Positions 11,291-21,305 of a stretch of 64,000 bases of DNA are shown in pieces (within the stretch, counting starts at the first letter, position 1; every line of letters starts with the position of its first letter). The notes under the pieces were generated by a model. It was not told the origin of the DNA, made no database searches, and saw only the letters and a list, made by a program, of their open reading frames with translations. This stretch comes from Apoderus coryli. Lineage: Eukaryota > Arthropoda > Insecta > Coleoptera > Attelabidae. Both the position numbers and the translations under genes were made by a program. The DNA lies in NCBI GenBank assembly GCA_911728435.2, contig OU452204.1, positions 17,484,001-17,548,000 of the forward strand, read 5' to 3'.

Positions 11291-11994
11291 AATAAAATGA
11301 ATTGCAGTTTTCACAACAAGATTAAAGCTGTTGGAACTAATCTAAAGAGAGCAACGAAGGTTCTAAATGCAGTGAAGGCTATTGTAATAATTTTTTAAGA
11401 CTACAAATCAAACCTAATGATAGACTTTCTTCAGAAAGGTAAAACAATTAACTCTGACTACTAATGTAACCCCTGAAAAATACTATTTGAAGAGCTCTAT
11501 CTCTATCATTTGAAAATAGAACCGTTTTTGGATGGCTACATTCTTTCGTGAAGTTCTAGAACTTCACGAAAGAATGTAGATTGTTCTGTTGGGGAAAAGA
11601 GTGGAGGAAAAAAAGCTGGTAGTCTTAGTTCAAGTTTCCGTTTTATACGTAAAACCATTTGAACTAATTTCAGATGTTACCCATTTGGCGGTTATCCGGA
11701 AGCTTATAGATCATAAGAGTTAAAATCCACGTACTAAAAAGTTAACTGTGTGTTTAAGAATCGCAAATTCAGAGTTGATGATAACAAATCCCTGGTGCGA
11801 CGCTTCTCTGGATCAAACGGAAGGCTATTATCAGCTGCCTAAAGACGCAAATGGATGAGATAATTGTTTCCAATGAACAATACTGATAAAATAGCCCACC
11901 GAAATTCTACTGCCTTCCCAGATTCTATCTTCTGCTTCAAGTGAGAAATCTATAGAGGCATATACGATATTTATCTGTCAAAGTCGCTGGAAAC
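11291..11994. other. No gene seen; contains a perfect palindrome
   Basis: Noncoding as far as can be seen. The striking part is the 44-bp palindrome at 11536-11579, listed separately. Confidence 0.5.
11536..11579. repeat. Perfect 44-bp palindrome, no spacer
   Basis: The arms are 22 bp each, centred between 11557 and 11558, starting CTACATTCTTTCG and ending CGAAAGAATGTAG. I checked every base and there are no mismatches. It has no homologue elsewhere in the window. Such cruciform-capable palindromes are normally unstable, so it is either recent or an assembly foldback artefact. Confidence 0.9.
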
Positions 11995-12390
11995 GAGACA
12001 GCAGACAATGCTGTCAGGTTTGGATCGGCGACGTATTAATAGATTGGGGTTTGGTACTCATGATCTCCAACAAGATGAGTAGGGGACCTGAACGGAACAA
12101 CAAAACCCTGGAGCATATTCAGAGGACGAATATATTCGGCAGAAAATAAGGAAGGAGTGAGGTAAAATGCCAAATAAAGTTAGGAGATTGCGAACCTCCC
12201 CACCGACCTCAGTAGAGATTAAAAGTTTAAGAAAAATCAGGTGAGCCACAGGGATCAAAGCTTAACCCCGTAATATTTACCATTTATATTGATGCAATAA
12301 AGTGTGTGGAAGTCCAATCGACTTAATGACAAAACTTGCATTCAATGATGGCGAAGAAGCAAGGACGATAAAGGAAATTATGTGTCCGTG
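11995..12390 (+). mobile_element. LINE reverse-transcriptase remnant
   Basis: The clearest block is GEPQGSKLNPVIFTIYIDAI at about 12239-12298, matching the RT motif B region (consensus GVPQGSVLSPLLF-IYINDI). Downstream, KLAFNDGEEARTIKEI replaces the expected catalytic A-D-D box, so the catalytic aspartates are damaged. Upstream text (RRINRLGFGTHDL) is less certain. Several stops and frameshifts are present. The clade is not assignable. Confidence 0.55.
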
Positions 12391-13835
12391 TACTTCTTGG
12401 CCATGCCGTTTCTAGAATGATTAAGAACATCACTATTCCAACAAAGTGATCCGGTACTAAATCTATACTAAAATTTCTTTTAGTTTTATTGATGTTGCAG
12501 AAGAGAACTCTGATCATACATAAAATGTTTTGATTTTTGAATTTTAGTACTATGTTGAGCATACTTCAAGGCTTCATAGAACTGATAGAATTAATTACTA
12601 TTCTGTACACTAATAAATGTACTTATTCAAAATGTATAGTAAATTAATTTGAATACAATTGCAATAAAGTTATTAGGTATTTTTATATTACAAAGAAGTA
12701 AGTAGATACCTACTATAAAACATTCGAAAAGAGGCTTGTCTTTTCTTAGTAATTAATTATGATTCCATTTAACATATACCAAAGTAATGTCCAGTGATTC
12801 TTAATTCAAGAATGCATTAGTTTATTCTCCAAATTCAATTAATAGAAAAAATAAAACATATTCATTATACCCAGTTGTTTTCAAGCATAAAATATCTACG
12901 GTATATTTTAAAGAGCTTTACACAGAGTATGTTAATTTTTCCAAAGCAAAAAGCACGGTTTTCCCTTTTATTTTTCATTTTCTCAAAATTGAACTTGTTC
13001 AAATAAATTCAGTGGAGTTAATACAAATTTCACCCGGAGCACACTATACTTCTGGCCCTGTGTGTAACCTGCTTCTGATTAAAATTCACAATTGAACACC
13101 AAGTTCGTAGCCGCAGGAAACGACTGATTTTTATTCCGCAAACATAATTCACCAACACGGTTCGCGTGAACTTTTCTACAAGGCGGACAATAATAATTGA
13201 ATCACCATATAAAATACTTTGGAACCTTTTTTTTTTGTTTCAACAAAATTTCCATGTTTTTAAACTGGATTACCGTGTCTCAGGATACGATACGAGGTGT
13301 GCTATAATAGTGACTTGAAAAATTCATCTCGGTCAACTCAAGGGTAATTTAGAAAGTAATAATCATCCCGCGTCGCTAGACTATTTTGTTAACATTTTTA
13401 AACCATCAAACCAATTTCCGTTAGATCGATATAACCTTAAACCAGCCAATATAAAAAAAAAATCCCTCACGCCCAATGTCATGTCATCTCCGACACGAAG
13501 GTTGCCTTTTAGTTTTGGATAACACCTGATCGCCTTGCAGTTAATGTCAAGGTAGCGGAGCATACGATTGAAGCAGTGCTATTAACCACATTCAGTATAT
13601 TATATCCGATTGCTATGAGAAACTGGAAAATTGTTATGGACAATGTTGGAACAAACATATCCTGATTCTCTAATATCAGTGTCAGGGAAAACAAGTGAGG
13701 ATGATAAATTCGCTATTGTATTTGACCATTCTCACCTCTGCTTCCCACTGAATAAGGATGGTAGATATTGTCAGGCCTTCCCAGAGAAGAATAAGAATTC
13801 ACAGATCATTATTTGTTAACGCCAAATGTCTCTAG
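12391..13835. other. No gene seen
   Basis: AT-rich sequence with no domain recognised on either strand. Short open frames at 13381-13819 overlap on opposite strands and show no family motif. Confidence 0.5.
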
Positions 13836-14703
13836 ATAGATAGATAGTTTATTACAATATTCGAAAAATACAGTTTGTCAATATAAATACAATACTTGCA
13901 AATACAACACAAATACAAATCACATAAAAATATATACGACAACAATTAGGACAATACTGCACAACAAAACAACGCAATATTGCCACAAAAATCAAGAAGT
14001 CCACAACCAATCACTCTCAAGAAATTCATCAACAGAGTAAAAACAGTGCTTTAACAAATATGTCTTTATTTTAGTTTTAAATAATTTGTAGTTAAACGAC
14101 CGAATCTGCTTCGGTACCTTATTATAAAATTTGTAATTAAGAGAGTTATTTTTAGATTTTGTTAGTCTATATTTTGGAATGATCAACAAATCAGCCGACC
14201 GAGTACTGTAGGTATGATTACTAGAGTGAGGCCGCAGTGAATCCCGAATTGAATGGATCTCCAATAAGGTATGATAGATAAAAACCCACGGCAATGACAT
14301 TATACCGTGGTTTACAAAATGCGGCTTGCAATGGTCAAGTGGCCCAACGCCAACAAGTATTCTGACCGCCTTCTTTTGCAATCTGAAAATTCTCAAGGCG
14401 TGCGAAGAACCACCCCAAAGCACGATGGCGTAAGTCAAGTGTGAATGGAAAACCCCAAAGTAAGCCGTTCTAAGGACATGAAAATTTAAGTAACACGCAA
14501 GCTGTCTAAGCAAAAATAGAGCACTGGACAACTTGCGACTTAGGTGTTCGATGTGAGAGTACCAGTTAAGATTGTCATCCAAATAGACTCCAAGCACTTT
14601 GACAGTGTCACCACTGATATGGGAGAACTTAGAAGACAGCTTCAGAACATTGCACTTGTCCTCGTTAAGCCTTAACCCGTTCGCACCAAACCAAGGGATA
14701 TAG
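13836..14703 (-). mobile_element. 5'-truncated CR1/Jockey-like LINE, intact C-terminal frame
   Basis: A continuous minus-strand frame runs from about 14700 to the stop at 13992. It reads PWFGANGLRLNEDKCNVLKL, then VKVLGVYLDDNLNWYSHI, through LTYAIVLWGGSS and FRLQKKAVRILVG, and ends HCFYSVDEFLESDWLWTS. These are the RT thumb and the long C-terminal region of CR1/Jockey-type elements; the fingers and palm (including the FADD box) are missing. The 3' UTR ends in AATAAAC followed by a (TATC)n tail at 13836-13857. The lack of stops over about 235 codons makes this one of the youngest LINE copies here. Confidence 0.85.
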
Positions 14704-14735
14704 TGTTCAGATAGATAGATTCAGATAGATACCTC
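14704..14735. repeat. TAGA-rich tract abutting the LINE 5' junction
   Basis: AGATAGATAGATTCAGATAGAT lies immediately outside the truncated 5' end of the LINE, whose 3' tail is also (TAGA)n on the plus strand. It may be a target-site duplication or pre-existing microsatellite used for priming. Confidence 0.5.
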
Positions 14736-14955
14736 ATCTCACGTGAATTTTTGTTATAAAACGAACACAAATAATCACGTAACTGTCGATTTTGTAAAAG
14801 AAACGTGTGATTTAGTGAAGTGAGTTAAAATTGCTTAGGGGTGGTGGTAATGGAAAATGGCTAATAACAGTTTTTTAAATGCCAAATAGAGAAGAAGAAG
14901 TTGGTGACTGCATTAGTAAGAAGCGATTCATAGAAGTCCACTGAGACGATTAAGA

Positions 14956-15130
14956 CCATTTCTGTCTGTCTGTATTCTTCCTCAAACCAATTGAGCTAAA
15001 TTTTGGTATAAGAATTTGGGGGAGTCTTAGGATGAACCCATTTTGAAATCGCTTTAGCCATGTGATAGGGGTGGACACAATCCCTAAATTCTTGAAAATA
15101 GTGGCCGAGTGATCATCATCATTTGAAAGC
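14956..15130 (-). repeat. Dispersed repeat, copy 2 (inverted relative to 4160-4365)
   Basis: The reverse complement contains CTATCACATGGCTAAAGCGA and AAAATTTAGCTCAATTGGTT, followed by ACAGACAGACAGA, in the same order as at 4160-4365. Confidence 0.75.
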
Positions 15131-15237
15131 ATTTCGTATCTGCTTTACAGCGATACTTTGGATATTTCCCTCCATAATTCCCGAGAAAATTGCGTTTAAA
15201 TTTCACAATTATATTATAATAAAGTAATTTGTATAAG

Positions 15238-15320
15238 TAATGTTTGTGTCGTCATTGGTACATCGTGCGCTTTGCATGCGGAAGGTCTTGGGTTCGAATC
15301 CAGCTCTGGGATTTTTTTTT
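15238..15320 (+). ncRNA. tRNA-Ala(TGC)-like sequence, pseudo-tRNA or SINE head
   Basis: The anticodon arm reads TGCGC-TTTGCAT-GCGGA, with anticodon TGC and one stem mismatch. A T-arm with the B-box GGTTCGAATCC follows, and a run of ten Ts directly after could stop Pol III. The 5' part contains TTGGTACATCG in place of a good A-box, and the acceptor stem does not pair. A decayed tRNA or tRNA-derived SINE head is more likely than a working tRNA. Confidence 0.5.
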
Positions 15321-16544
15321 TATTTCTAATTTTTGGATAAAGTTTGTTAATTTAGTTTATTGGAAGAAATAAAAATAATACAATTATAATAATAGTAATT
15401 AAAATTCAGATTATATTATATCATGTAGGGAAAGTTTGGGGGCGACACCACCGATTTATTTTCAATGCAACAAAAGGGGTAAATATCCGAAAACAACTGC
15501 ACTGGACTGAAGAAGATCACCCTTGACAGTGCAAGAGCTAGAAAGTAACCTTCGGATTACGAACAAACCTCGTACATCAAAGTTTATAAAGAAAAACCTA
15601 CTCTAAATTGAAAATTGGAAGGTTCATCAATTGAGAGAAAGAATTAAGTTCTCGAAGTGCATACAATCGGCATCAAGTTTGAAAAACAAAAATAACCCCC
15701 AATAATTTTACGTTCACTATTTCACCAATGACACAAATAGTTTCATTCTTTAATCCAGGAATCGATTGTGGATTGTTGTTCTAGACCGGACTCACATCAC
15801 CCAAAAAAAAAACGATAGTCCAATGGTGCAAGATCACATGATCATTATAGCCACTTAACATCACCTCTTAATTACCCTATTAATATACGCTCGCCATTGT
15901 TCCACCCTATATAGTCATATATAGAAATCTATCGATCGAATCCCCGTCGGATTTTTTTTTTATAATCCACAAACTCAAGTGCCCTTACCCGTTCTCTTTT
16001 CGATAAACTTTGGATAGTTTAATGAAGCCGGAGACCCCACGGCTAGATTGCCGTATAGAAGACTCATCAATAAACGCGTCAGGGGATGCCGAAAGTTGCA
16101 CTTTGTCACGAGTGCCGTTATATATAAGAAGCCAGAGAGATAGAGATGGAAGAGTGGCATTTTATTGAAAGGCCTACGACACACACTAGTTTTACGAGAC
16201 GGATCTTGTGGAATGTACTTTGTGCAGGGAATGAGACAGAGTGAGATGGCAATATGTAGGACTTTGATGCATCATATGGATGTGGATGCAAACCCTGATG
16301 TGTAGGAGAGGTTCGTTGAGTGGAAAAGAACTGAGATGTAATTGGAAAGAAATTATGATTGATACTGAACAGAAAATATACGAGTTATTGATAGTGTCTT
16401 TTGTAGGAAACAAGTGGAATAATTGATAGTTTTATATAGTCTCAAGTTAAACTTGCAGTATTTCTACGAGGTCTCATCTTCAGCTCTACTGAGAGTTTAA
16501 TCTGCCTTTAGTTGTTTTGGTATGGACGACAATTTTTTTATTTG
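15321..16544. other. No gene seen; second B-box-like remnant
   Basis: Near 15931 a GATCGAATCCCC B-box-like motif is again followed by a long T-run (15952-15961). This hints at another decayed tRNA-derived insertion. Nothing coding is recognised. Confidence 0.45.
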
Positions 16545-16810
16545 TATAAATACCAGTGATAGATAGCGAAACTTGGTATTGGCGAATCGGAACTGTGATC
16601 GAAATGTAGTGAACCTTTTTGTCAGATACCCGAAATGTAACGAAATTTCAATAAACGAACCGACCGAGATCTCGAAATGAAAGTAACACTTATACCTAAT
16701 AACCGAAATGAACCGAAACTCTCGATATCGGAACCTTAGTAGGACCTGAGTATCGAAACTAAAGGCATGAAACCGAAACAGGGACCAAAACTCTAAGTAA
16801 CGAAACAGAA
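16545..16810 (+). repeat. Degenerate CCGAAAC/CGAAAT-rich tract
   Basis: The words GAAAC, CGAAAT and ACCGAAA recur roughly every 8-20 bases over about 265 bp with no fixed period. A very similar tract lies at 40160-40445. The right end abuts a LINE fragment. It may be an eroded simple repeat. Confidence 0.55.
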
Positions 16811-16829
16811 CATGCATGCATATACTCCC

Positions 16830-17480
16830 ATGCATGCGCCTAATTGCAGGCTCTCTGAATCTCTCGGGAAAAGTCCCACTATATTCCAAGCAGAGATCAA
16901 CGCTATAAATCGTTGTGCTCAAGAATGCCTGCAGAGAGGCATCCCGGAACGGCAGATCAATATTATGCCAGACAGTCAAGCTGCGTTAAAAGCACTGAGG
17001 TCTTACACCTTCACGTCAAAGCTAGCATGGGAATGTAAACAGACTTAGGGTCTGTTTACATTCCAGCAACTGGCAGCTCAGGGGAAAAAGATTACTCTGA
17101 CATGGGTGCCAGGACATTAAGGCAGAGAGGGGAACGAAGCAGCGGACCAACTTGCAAAAGAGAAACACTCCAGGTCTAAGACAATCAAAAAGGTTTATCA
17201 AACCTTCAGAGACCAACGCAGGGAAGCTTATCCAACTGGAGAGAAACGACCTAAGGCGAATTACAGGCCTTTTTACGGGACACCACCCAGTGAAGTACCA
17301 TCTCAAAAAGATGGGCCTAACCGAGGACGAGACGTGTCGGTTTTGCGAAGACGCAACAGAGGCAACAGAACACGTGCTCTGTGAATGCATGGCACTTTTC
17401 TGAAGCATACATTTACCCGATTTATAATGAAAGATCTAAGTCTAAATGCAGTGTAGACTCATAGCATAGAGTTTTGGTGC
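16830..17480 (+). mobile_element. LINE 3' end: RNase H domain and CCHC zinc knuckle
   Basis: The frame from 16866 reads GKSPTIFQAEINAI and MPDSQAALKAL, the RNase H core with its glutamate and aspartate. It hits a TAG at 17046-17048 within a newly formed 15-bp hairpin, then continues in the same frame with KKITLTWVPGH (a stop replaces S) and REGNEAADQLAKE. In another frame, NDLRRITGLFTGHHPVKYHL leads to CRFCEDATEATEHVLCEC, a C-terminal CCHC-type knuckle with two cysteines, a histidine and further cysteines. This layout fits an RNase H-bearing R1/I/Jockey-type LINE. Two stops and a frameshift show it is dead. Confidence 0.8.
17030..17064. repeat. Perfect 15-bp hairpin inside LINE coding sequence
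   Basis: GGAATGTAAACAGAC at 17030-17044 is exactly inverted at 17050-17064 with a 5-nt loop. Flanking RNase H frame is the same on both sides, and the hairpin brings in the stop codon. Confidence 0.9.
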
Positions 17481-17678
17481 CCAATGATGCAGAGGTCCTA
17501 ATTGACTCCAAGGATGGATTCCCATAATTGCCTGAAACGCTGCTGAGCTCGTAAAGACAGTGATCAAAGGTCCGGAATAAGCAAAAACTGTCCCATGAAC
17601 GCGGAGAAGGTCCTAGTGACCCTTATTGGGATCCACAAGGTGTGATCCATATTGACTGTTTTGGAAATGTAAGTACGA
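17481..17678. other. Unassigned spacer between LINE remnants
   Basis: Nothing recognised. It may be the 3' UTR of the plus-strand LINE facing the 3' end of the minus-strand RTE-like element. Confidence 0.4.
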
Positions 17679-18565
17679 TCACGGGGCAGTATTATAGTAG
17701 TTTATTGACTTCTTCTTAGGACCCGTCTCCCTACGAAGGTTGGCCATCCAAATGGCTATTGTTGTGCGGGAAACCGCAGCTCTGAAAATTTCTACGGACG
17801 TCTGTCCGAACCATCTACGTAAGTACCTCAGCCATGAATTTTGTCTACGGCCGACTGACCGTTTTCCTTCGATCTTTCCTTCTATTATCAGGCGGAGAAT
17901 CTCATATCGTTCGCCTCTCATGATATGTCCTAGGTACTGCAGCTTTCTCTCCTTGATTGTCGTGAGGAGTTCTTTGTGTTTACCCATTTGCTGCATAACC
18001 TCTATGTTTGTCTTATGTGCCGTCCAAGAAACTCGCAGCATTCGTCTGTAGGCGTACATTTCGAACGCATCGATTCTCTTTTCTGTGGTTGCATCAATGG
18101 TCCAGCTCTCACATCCGTATAGAAGGACAGGGAAGATGTAGCACCGAAGTAATCTAATCCGGAGGTCCAGGCTGAGGTCTCGGTTTGCCAGAAGTGTCCT
18201 CATGTTATTCAGAATTTTCCTTGCTTGCGCAATTCTTGATCTAATTTCGGCCTTTGAGTCGCATTGCTGGCTGACGACTACCCCCAAGTATTTTATAGAT
18301 GACACTTGTGTAATGTGCTCTCCGTTGATCATTAGAGTAACGGGTCTTGGTGATTTTGAGAATACCATCAGTTTGGTCTTGGATGTATTCATATAAAGCC
18401 CAAAGTTCTCACTATACTCCACAATAAGGTTCATAGGGGATTGAAGTTCTGTCATACTGCTGGCTATTACGACGGTATAATTTTCGAGAGCTTCGATGAA
18501 TATTGCCTCAGAGTAGAGATTAAACAGTAGTGGGGACAGTACACAACCTTTATTGACTGGATTCG
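17679..18565 (-). mobile_element. RTE-like LINE remnant lacking the YADD catalytic box
   Basis: On the minus strand the frame starts at about 18562 with GCVLSPLLFNLYSEAIF (RT motif B). It passes directly from IEALENY to TVVIASSMTELQ, so the segment that should hold the YADD catalytic box is deleted (about 18478). The thumb follows: SIKYLGVVVSQQCD, LLYGCESWTI, FEMYAYRRMLRVSWT, LQYLGHIMRGERYE, IIEGKIEGKRSVGRRQNSWL. These are hallmarks of the RTE-like endonuclease-reverse transcriptases common in insects. The 258-codon part from 18455 to 17679 has no internal stop. With no active site it cannot encode an RT. Confidence 0.85.
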
Positions 18566-19253
18566 ATAAATAATAGCAGAAAATATGGCCTGCGAAAACT
18601 GAAGCTGAATATAATAGTTGTTAACTACACAAACAAACCCCCGTACAAAGTTGTTGTAGTTTACAGAAAATTTAGACGGTTATTTTGTGTAGGATTAATA
18701 GGATCATTAATTATCATACCACCCTCGTACGCTACACTGGAAGTTTTCATTTAATGCAACATTTTACCATACATGGAATGAGGAATAATTATCACACATC
18801 AACAAAACTACTAAGAGGCAATTAAAAAATTGCTTAAATTAACTTTGAAAAACAAAACCAATATATACGCCAAAACATGCATTAAAAATAACAACAACAA
18901 ACAATTAATTATAAATATGTTTGTTATTGCAATAATATATTGTCGATAGCCATTTTTAAAACGCGGTAAATTGCTGTAAATAATGTTATCGCTTTTCAGA
19001 AAACAATATCCGATATGATTTTTTTAATTAAAACCCCTTGTTTGTGGCGTTGTTGTCGGTTCGCTATTTTTTGTGTTGTTTTATCGCTGTACACACAAGA
19101 TTTTTATTTTGTTGTTTGGTGTGGTACACATATATAACTACAGGACCAACTGTAGCGTGAAAACATTATCGGCTTATCTTTTATAACCGGCGGGTTATGC
19201 ATCGTTTGCTCGATGCTAAATATTTATTTTGTATGTGTGTATGTGTGCATGTA
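18566..19253. other. No gene seen
   Basis: AT-rich sequence; no domain recognised on either strand. Confidence 0.5.
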
Positions 19254-19350
19254 CCGGGTGTACAAATACGAAAGCAGGCCCGCTCTATCTCGAAAACTAA
19301 TCGCTGGAAAATAGTTTCTACAAATATATTAATTATATTTGACATTGACA

Positions 19351-20890
19351 TTAACCCATTAATCCCCAACGTTGCGTAAACGAAACATTTTTTAAATATT
19401 TTTTTTTTCAATGTGCCAGTAAAAAAAAATACTTTTTTGTTGCTACAATTTTTTCAAAATAGAACAAAGACTTTACGTTTTAAGAAATAAGTCGACAGAG
19501 TCAAGATATTTATTTTGTGCGAATTTGTGAACTCGCAACATTTTGAGATTTATCATTTCATATATTCGTCAATCAATTCGTCTGACACAGAAACGGCTGA
19601 GATATTTCAAATTATGGATTTAGATTCCCATGACCTTTAGTAAAATGGGCGTTATATGATATGTATAGTTTTTGCATATTGGATCATTTTTCCTAATGTT
19701 GCGTATACGCAACGTTGGGAATTCCGGTAAGAAGGCGCCATAATGTCGCGCCCTTCGCTGACCCACAATTAGGTAGCATTTATTTTGTTTCTTACATTAT
19801 TTGTGTGTGATTCTTCTTAGTGAGTGTCAACAAAGATACTAAGTTATAATTATTGTGATTTAAAAATATATTATATATAAAATATAAAGTGAAGCTCTGG
19901 AAAATATTGACTTGAAGTAAGTTATAATTATGGTTCTGTTTGTTAATTTTTTTTCTAAAATAATTTGTTTGGTTATAGTGATGTCTTGGAAAAACAGAAT
20001 GCCTTTGTCATCTGCGGAGCTTTTAGCTACATTGGAGGAGGATGAGGATTTACTGCAGACTGATACCATTGATGCAGTATACTATATTCCGCCACCCGTA
20101 GATGCACTTACAGACGAAGAGGAGCTTGACGAAGATATATGTGAGAACGTTGAAGATTTACCAGATGTTGCGGGGACCTACGAAATACACGCAAATTTGT
20201 CTGATACTTCTGAAGCCTTAGATGATGAATCTTTACCGTCAAATTCAAAAAAAAGCAAAACTATGTGCAAAAAATATAAAAATGAAGTCGAAGAAAACTC
20301 TACCGAAGTGGAGAAAAGAGACCCCAATATATACAACAGGACCATATAATGAAGATAATAATAACTTGGAACAAATTGAAAACAGAGTTTGCGGTAAAAG
20401 CCCTTTGGAAGTTTTTTCCTTGTACTTCAGTGACGAAGTTTGGGAAAAAATAATATCTTATACAAGAAAATATGCTCACGACAATAATCGGCATTCATTT
20501 GATATTGATAAAACAAGCCTAAAGCGATTTTTCGGCATACCCATTTTTTCGGGATACCATACGTTACCAGCTACAAAACTCTATTGGTCAAAAGACAACA
20601 AAGCAAGAAGAAGATGCCGACAGTGTAAAAACAACACAATATACATGTGTGCTAAATGTAAGGTGCATCTTCACACAAACTGTTTTGAAATATTTCACAC
20701 TAAGTAGTAGTAGTATCTGTTTACCGTAAATACCAATGTTGCGTATACGCAACATTTTTTTGTAAGAAAACTAAAAACTTGTATTTTTTTTTAACTTGAT
20801 AAACAGTTATTTGGACATAGGTTTAATAATAAAATAAACTAAAATCACCGAAATTGTTTGATTTTCCAAGCTTGGGAATTAATGGGTTAA
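19351..20890 (+). mobile_element. Internally deleted piggyBac-like element with TTAA ends
   Basis: TTAA at 19351-19354 and 20887-20890 flank inverted termini CCCATTAATCCCCAA and TTGGGAATTAATGGG, which differ at one position of 15. Subterminal palindromes GTTGCGTATACGCAAC occur at 19699-19714 and 20739-20754, with a partial copy near 19370. TTAA target choice, TIRs and palindromic subterminal repeats are diagnostic of piggyBac-like elements. At 1540 bp it is well short of the roughly 2.4 kb of autonomous copies, because most of the transposase is missing. Cut-and-paste mobilisation in trans is conceivable since both ends look intact. Confidence 0.9.
19981..20707 (+). pseudogene. piggyBac transposase remnant, frameshifted, catalytic core deleted
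   Basis: The best start is ATG at 19981 (MSWKNRMPLSSAELLATLEE). An acidic N-terminus rich in D and E follows, typical of the family. The frame shifts near an eight-A run at 20247-20254. The second frame carries TLPKWRKETPIYTTGPYNED, SPLEVFSLYFSDEVWEKI and KRFFGIPIFSGYHTLPATKL, the N-terminal part of the DDE_Tnp_1_7 domain. Immediately after LYWSKD it jumps to RRCRQCKNNTIYMCAKCKVH, the C-terminal cysteine-rich zinc-binding region, and ends HTNCFEIFHTK. The whole catalytic middle with its aspartates is missing. It lies wholly within the TIR-bounded element. Confidence 0.9.
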
Positions 20891-21305
20891 CTTTGTTGTC
20901 TCAACAAGAGAGTTATTTTTTATCACAGTCCACTATTAATTTTATAAAAAGTTGATTAAATGTTAAATTTAGGCAAAAATTATGGCAAAGGAAAAGATAG
21001 ACACTTCCGGTTTTGCCTGATTTCTTTATTTTTACATGTTCTTTGCATTTAGTGAAATTTGAAACATTGATATAAAGCTCCATCCAGCGCTACATATAAA
21101 AAATAAATAATAGATCCAATATTTTTTTGACACTTCCAAATATTTCCTTTATAATAACCCTAACTTTAATAAAATCGAACGATTCATAAAAAAGTGGGAA
21201 ATATTTTTTCAAATAAACATTATACGGCTCGTCCACTATTCATTCAAGAATATAAATAAAAAAGGAAACATTTTTTTAATTGTTTTGTTATTTTTGCACA
21301 CCTGG

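Larger units (their letters stand above)
19254..21305. mobile_element. Putative TIR element flanked by TA, host of the piggyBac copy
   Basis: TA at 19252-19253 is followed by CCGGGTGTACAAATA. At the other end TATTTTTGCACACCTGG stops at 21305 and is followed by TA. The ends are inverted and match at about 13 of the first 16 positions. Apart from the piggyBac insertion the interior shows no coding. If real, it is a short noncoding TA-inserting element into which piggyBac jumped. The evidence is only the ends. Confidence 0.4.

Noticed and set aside
15238..15320. Functional tRNA-Ala gene
   Set aside because: The acceptor stem does not pair, the A-box is poor and the anticodon stem has a mismatch.
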